A stretch of 64,000 bases of DNA from Litorilituus sediminis (lineage in GTDB: Bacteria; Pseudomonadota; Gammaproteobacteria; Enterobacterales; Alteromonadaceae): NCBI RefSeq assembly GCF_004295665.1, contig NZ_CP034759.1, positions 2,790,001 to 2,854,000 on the forward strand, given 5' to 3'. Position numbers and translations under genes: made by a program. Shown here piece by piece: positions 60,212 through 64,000 of the stretch (position 1 is the stretch's first letter; every line of letters starts with the position of its first letter). Below the pieces are notes generated by a model that worked only from the letters and a program-made list of their open reading frames with translations, was not told the origin of the DNA and ran no database searches.

Positions 60212-61578
60212 TATAGTTGGCTCCAAAGTTGGAAGGTTAAATAGCTTCGCCAAGGAGCAGCTTGCTCAGGAGAAAACTCATGATGACTTTGCGCAAGGGC
60301 TTTCTTTACTCCTAAATCAGCGCCAAGAAAAATATCGGGATCACTTAAGCCACGCATCTGTGCATAATTGACTGTCCACGGGCCAATGCCTTTTAATGCT
60401 AGCCATTGCTGTGGCTCGCTATTATCTTGATGCTCTAGATAAAAGTTAGCAAGGTTTTTTAAGGTGTTTTTACGCGCTTGCGGCATTTTAAAAAAGGCTA
60501 AGTCACTGTTAGCAATGGCGTGTGGGCTAGGAAAAAGTCGCATATCACCATAGGGCTCACCTAAATTATCAACTAATTGACTCACTAACGTGCGCGCTGC
60601 AGCAACAGATATTTGTTGGCCAAGAATAGCTCTAACTCCTGCTTCAAATAACTGCCAGATGCCCGGTAAGCGAATGCCAGAGTTGAAGGTAAAGGTGCTT
60701 GGTAAGCAGTGCTTTAAGTCGCTTTCAATATGCTGTAAATCGGCATTGAGATCGAGAATACGTTTAATATTATGAGTGACTGCTTTTAGCTGGGATATTT
60801 CACTGATAACTATGTTAACTTCAAAACAATTTTGCTCAGCTAGGTGAGTTGCGGTGAAATAACCATGACTGTTTTGCCAAGTAAAACTTCTGCCATAACT
60901 CTCTTTAGTGCACCATTCAAGCTTATCAATGGCACGAGCTGCTAGGGTTGCCTGCATTACCGGCCAATTGTAAGGCGGTTGATAGTAAAGCTTTACAGTA
61001 ATTTTGTTATCACTTGCCTGAGTTGATTTTCTTAGTTGTGAAGGCGTTAGCTGTAATTGTTTTTTAAAGCAATCGTTAAAGCGCCTGACACTGTCAAAGC
61101 CGCTGGCTAGTGCTATTTCTGTAATAGGTAGCTTGGTTTGGTGTAATAAATGTTTGGCAAATAGGCATTGCTGATAAAGGGCGTAATTCTTTGCTGATGT
61201 ACCTAAGTGTCGTTTAAACAGTTGTCGTAAATATCGATCGCTAATGCCTAAGCGCTCTGCTAAGTAGGCGAGTGAGTGCTCCTGTAAACAACCCTGATCA
61301 ATTAAGGCTAAGGCTCTGTCTAAAGTCGCATTAACGCCTTTCCAAGCCGGGGAGTTTGGCGCGCTATCAGGTCGACAGCGCAAACAAGGGCGATAGCCTG
61401 CTTGTGCGCACTCAATCGCAGAGTCAAAATAACTGACATTCTCTTCTTTGGGCGGGGAAACTGGGCAAATGCTACGACAATAAATTCCGGTGGTTTTTAC
61501 TGCGGTAAAAAACTTGCCATCAAATCGTGCATCTCGAGATAAGCGTGCTTTTTGACATATTTTTCTATCTAGTATCAT
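60211..61578 (-). CDS. Ada-type regulator fused to AlkA DNA glycosylase
   Basis: Residues 1-75 are the Ada zinc domain with cysteines in GIYCRSICP and RPCLRCRP, which in Ada accepts methyl groups from phosphotriesters. Residues 85-185 form an AraC-type helix-turn-helix (LAYLAERLGISDRYLRQLFKRHLG, ITEIALASGFDSVRRFNDCFKKQLQLTPSQLR). Residues 195-455 are AlkA, with the helix-hairpin-helix LKGIGPWTVNYAQMRGL and the catalytic aspartate in FLGADLG. It combines alkylation sensing with excision of 3-methyladenine. Together with ogt it makes a compact adaptive-response operon. Confidence 0.92.
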   Translation of the reverse strand: MILDRKICQKARLSRDARFDGKFFTAVKTTGIYCRSICPVSPPKEENVSYFDSAIECAQAGYRPCLRCRPDSAPNSPAWKGVNATLDRALALIDQGCLQEHSLAYLAERLGISDRYLRQLFKRHLGTSAKNYALYQQCLFAKHLLHQTKLPITEIALASGFDSVRRFNDCFKKQLQLTPSQLRKSTQASDNKITVKLYYQPPYNWPVMQATLAARAIDKLEWCTKESYGRSFTWQNSHGYFTATHLAEQNCFEVNIVISEISQLKAVTHNIKRILDLNADLQHIESDLKHCLPSTFTFNSGIRLPGIWQLFEAGVRAILGQQISVAAARTLVSQLVDNLGEPYGDMRLFPSPHAIANSDLAFFKMPQARKNTLKNLANFYLEHQDNSEPQQWLALKGIGPWTVNYAQMRGLSDPDIFLGADLGVKKALAQSHHEFSPEQAAPWRSYLTFQLWSQL

Positions 61579-61699
61579 GGGGTATAAGATTCAGTAAAAA
61601 CAAAGAGTAATTGATAACGATTATAGTCCCTTGCTATTGTGGTACTAGCCATAATCGGAACTCTTACCAAATCCCTAGTATTTACAGCAATTGCATTAG

Positions 61700-62404
61700 C
61701 TACTTGTTTAAAGAACGTGTTGCTTTAAGGCCGCTATCGAGCTTTTTGATCACATCTTCTAAGGCTTTTTCTTTGTTAAAGGCAACATAAATATCACTGG
61801 TATGATTAATGTGTCCCTTACTAATCGCTTGCTCGGATAATTGCATTTGTTTTAGGTAATAACTGGCAACCTCGTCAAACATAATAGCCATATCGACACG
61901 ATTACTGCGTAGTAGTTTGATTATTTGTTCTTGGCTAGAGACTTTTACTTCATCAAATCTGTGCCTTTGCTGTTCGTACTTATCGCCGTACTCATAACCG
62001 AGAATCACAGCTATGGAAGTACCTGAAGGAATATCGGCAACCGATTTATAGTCAAAGCGGGTATTTTGCGAGTAATAATAAGAGGCTGAGGCGATCAAAA
62101 TTGGCTCTTGGCCAAAGGTGAATTTTTTCAGGGTACTTGCTTGTTTAGTGACGTTAAAAGCGCCATCAACTTTACCTATTTCTGCCAGGTGTAATGCGCG
62201 CGCATAAGGTACAGTGACAAAGCTAACTTGTACTCCTTGATGAGCTAAAGCTTTTTGCAAGATTTGTTTTGATATGCCATTCCCGTTTTGGTCTGCATAA
62301 GGGGGCCAACTGTTTTCTACTGCTAGGGTAATACTGGTTTGCGCATGCGTAATAGGTATGTAGAGTGTGGTAATGATAGTGAATAAGAAAAGAATAGCTT
62401 TCAT
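61700..62404 (-). CDS. Periplasmic solute-binding protein, family 3
   Basis: The 234-residue precursor has a signal peptide ending at HAQ (residue 22) and the SBP_bac_3 pattern (ITLAVENSWPPYADQNGNGISKQILQKALAHQGV, KVDGAFNVTKQ, ILGYEYGDKY). Such proteins bind amino acids for ABC uptake or serve as sensors. There are no permease or ATPase genes nearby, so it may be a lone binding protein, as is common in this group of marine bacteria. Ligand unknown. Confidence 0.8.
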   Translation of the reverse strand: MKAILFLFTIITTLYIPITHAQTSITLAVENSWPPYADQNGNGISKQILQKALAHQGVQVSFVTVPYARALHLAEIGKVDGAFNVTKQASTLKKFTFGQEPILIASASYYYSQNTRFDYKSVADIPSGTSIAVILGYEYGDKYEQQRHRFDEVKVSSQEQIIKLLRSNRVDMAIMFDEVASYYLKQMQLSEQAISKGHINHTSDIYVAFNKEKALEDVIKKLDSGLKATRSLNK

Positions 62405-62546
62405 GTACAGAAAAAGACGCGCTAAATAAGGTGTATTATAGGATTATTGTCGACATTTTACATTATCGCTTTAGTCGAATTTTCTTGTTTCGTGATTTTG
62501 TTTCTGCCTATTATGGCGTTAGTAGTTGAACCTTGAACGTACGCCA

Positions 62547-63479
62547 ATGACAAATAAAGCGCATATTAACTACCAGCTTATTTTAGAGCAGGTGTTTGAT
62601 AAAATGACAGGCCTTGAAAATAGTGGTCAAGTAGCAACCTATATTCCACAGCTGGCCAAGGTGGATGCCAACAAATTAGGCATACATTTAATAGATAGTG
62701 AACAAAGTCACTATAGCGTAGGAGATGCCTGCGAAAAGTTTTCAATTCAAAGTATTGCCAAGGTGTTATCTCTTACACTGGCATTGAAAGCACGAGGTGA
62801 TAGTTTATGGCAACGAGTAGGTGTTGAACCATCAGGAAGTGCTTTTAATTCACTTGTTCAGCTTGAATATGAAAAGGGTAGACCACGTAACCCTTTTATT
62901 AATGCTGGCGCTATTGTTGTTTGTGATGTACTGATTTCTGAGTATCGGCAGCCAAAATCTGAGCTGCTAAAATTCATTAGAGCATTAAGTGGTAATGCTA
63001 AGTTGTCATTTGATCCTGCGGTTGCTGAATCTGAAAAGCGTACCAGTTACCGTAATAATGCCTTAGCGCACTTGATGAAAGATTTTGGCAATATTGACAA
63101 CGATATAGAGACTGTACTCGATTTGTATTGTTATCTTTGTTCTATTGAAATGACCTGCCAAGAAATGGCGCAAACCTTTATGTATTTAGCTGATAATGGT
63201 GTTAACCCACTGACAGGTGAAGTGGTTGTCTCTAGTATTGAAGCAAAGAGAATAAACGCCATTATGCAGTTATGTGGTTTTTATGATGAAGCCGGTGAGT
63301 TTTCATTTACAGTGGGCTTGCCGGGTAAGAGTGGCGTTGGTGGTGGTATTATTGCCATTCACCCGAAACATTATAGTGTTGCTGTGTGGAGCCCAAAGCT
63401 TAATAGTAAAGGGAATTCTTTTATTGGCATGAAAGTACTTGAAGCGATAACTACTATATCGCAGTCGTCTATTTTTTAG
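62547..63479 (+). CDS. glsA: Glutaminase
   Basis: The 310-residue protein matches the serine-dependent beta-lactamase-fold glutaminases: FSIQSIAKVLSLTLAL with the S-x-x-K catalytic motif near residue 67, PSGSAFNSLVQLEYEKGRPRNPFINAGAIVVCD and LPGKSGVGGGIIAIHP. It hydrolyses glutamine to glutamate and ammonia. A TTG at 62526 is in frame, but ATG 62547 fits the family start better; Shine-Dalgarno is weak for both. It is convergent with the solute-binding-type gene. Confidence 0.92.
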   Translation: MTNKAHINYQLILEQVFDKMTGLENSGQVATYIPQLAKVDANKLGIHLIDSEQSHYSVGDACEKFSIQSIAKVLSLTLALKARGDSLWQRVGVEPSGSAFNSLVQLEYEKGRPRNPFINAGAIVVCDVLISEYRQPKSELLKFIRALSGNAKLSFDPAVAESEKRTSYRNNALAHLMKDFGNIDNDIETVLDLYCYLCSIEMTCQEMAQTFMYLADNGVNPLTGEVVVSSIEAKRINAIMQLCGFYDEAGEFSFTVGLPGKSGVGGGIIAIHPKHYSVAVWSPKLNSKGNSFIGMKVLEAITTISQSSIF

Positions 63480-63533
63480 CGCTGTAGATGATTGATATCG
63501 ATATTTAGCGCTGTAAATAATTGATATCGATAT
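63477..63533. repeat. 29-bp tandem duplication between convergent genes
   Basis: TAGCGCTGTA...TTGATATCGATAT occurs at 63477-63504 and 63506-63533 with two differences. Copy 1 begins with the glsA stop codon; copy 2 codes for the last residues and stop of the leftward gene. Confidence 0.85.
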
Positions 63534-64000
63534 TAAGTACTTTGTTCGTTTCATCAATAACACCATCAGCCACTAAAGCATTATAGCTACGTCGTACTTT
63601 TTGACAAATCGCTTTGCCGTTGGGGTAGCGCTTAGGCGTGGTGATTGGGTAGCCTAACAAAGTATAAAGTGGGTAGCTTTTTAGCTTGCTTAAGTCATGG
63701 TGATTATTCGCTAAGTTTGCATTTGTCATTAGGTTATCAAATACAATGAGATAGTCACCACGACCTATATATAAGCCTTTTAAAGCGGCTGCTATTGTTC
63801 GAGGTCGCATAAAGGTTATTTGCGGATTGCTTTTTAAGCTTTCATATTCCCCTAATGGTAAACCATGCAAGATAATAATATTTTTCCCATTAAAATCGTC
63901 AGGTTTAGTGAGTTGAGGAAGTTCATCTTTAAGATAATAAACCCTTAAGGTGACTTTTGTTGGCGGCACACAAATGTGTAAAATATCTTCGGTGTTAATG
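63505..64000 (-). CDS. Solute-binding-protein-like gene, cut by the window end
   Basis: The frame stays open to the window edge, so the start lies beyond 64000; the GTG at 63969 is not convincing as a start because the reading (TEDILHIC) continues upstream. The sequence DDFNGKNIIILHGLPLGEYESLK, AALKGLYIGRGDYLIVF and LGYPITTPKRYPNGKAICQKVRRSYNALVADGVID fits a family 3 solute-binding protein C-terminal region. Its ligand is unknown. The terminal nine codons fall in a tandem duplication. Confidence 0.6.
   Translation of the reverse strand, partial: INTEDILHICVPPTKVTLRVYYLKDELPQLTKPDDFNGKNIIILHGLPLGEYESLKSNPQITFMRPRTIAAALKGLYIGRGDYLIVFDNLMTNANLANNHHDLSKLKSYPLYTLLGYPITTPKRYPNGKAICQKVRRSYNALVADGVIDETNKVLNIDINYLQR

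Noticed and set aside
60211..60253. Longer start for ogt at 60253
   Set aside because: The extra 14 codons lie within the Ada-AlkA gene, and the conserved N-terminus begins at 60211.

Overview
The window is low-GC gammaproteobacterial DNA, most likely from a marine member of the Alteromonadales (Colwellia/Thalassotalea type). This rests on the gene families seen (EngB beside a c4-like cytochrome, split LetA with LetB, several TonB receptors, CadC-like regulators with PD40 propellers) and on base composition; it is an inference, not a taxonomic match. No rRNA, tRNA or CRISPR array was recognised.

Left part (1-16 kb): a lipoate-ligase-like gene with a small Cys-rich partner; a divergent MetF-like reductase under tandem MetJ boxes; a lipoprotein next to a Fur box; an IS110/IS1111-type element whose non-coding segment carries guide-like matches to its own insertion flanks; a FocA formate channel; a membrane-anchored XRE regulator; a LetA-LetA-LetB lipid transport operon in which LetB has eight MCE domains; a three-haem c4-like cytochrome divergent from engB; and an AraC regulator beside a serine hydrolase.

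Middle part (16-38 kb): a TonB receptor/PepSY pair for iron-type uptake; an intergenic FNR box followed by a promoter-to-terminator unit that looks like a small RNA; an NYN/LOTUS nuclease overlapping a 56-residue membrane protein; a heavy-metal RND efflux set with a His-rich periplasmic protein; a Fic enzyme; three tandem PD40 periplasmic paralogues (one a clear frameshift pseudogene) divergent from a CadC-like regulator with its own PD40 propeller; a second metal-type TonB receptor with a Cys-rich periplasmic partner; and a LysE exporter.

Accessory part (38.4-49.4 kb): a run of short, mostly leftward genes separated by imperfect palindromes that resemble integron attC sites of the Vibrio type. 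No integron integrase is present, so I read this as a cassette array without integrase (CALIN) or the distal part of a chromosomal integron. Cassettes encode a VOC protein, a TetR/tautomerase/GloA block, NIPSNAP, SnoaL, an exported methyltransferase, an S41 peptidase, several small membrane proteins, a DUF2167 protein, a TonB C-terminal domain protein (with a second, rearranged copy), and an extra RlmJ. Several are broken.

Right part (49.4-64 kb): a DUF1801 and a GNAT gene; a Zur-box-controlled zinc receptor (ZnuD-like) with an AztD-like zinc-binding lipoprotein; a TetR-adaptor-RND multidrug efflux operon with a perfect palindromic operator; an Ada/AlkA fusion overlapping ogt for alkylation repair; a lone solute-binding protein; glutaminase; and a second solute-binding-type gene cut by the window end. 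Metal homeostasis (iron, zinc, other heavy metals) is the recurring theme outside the cassette array.
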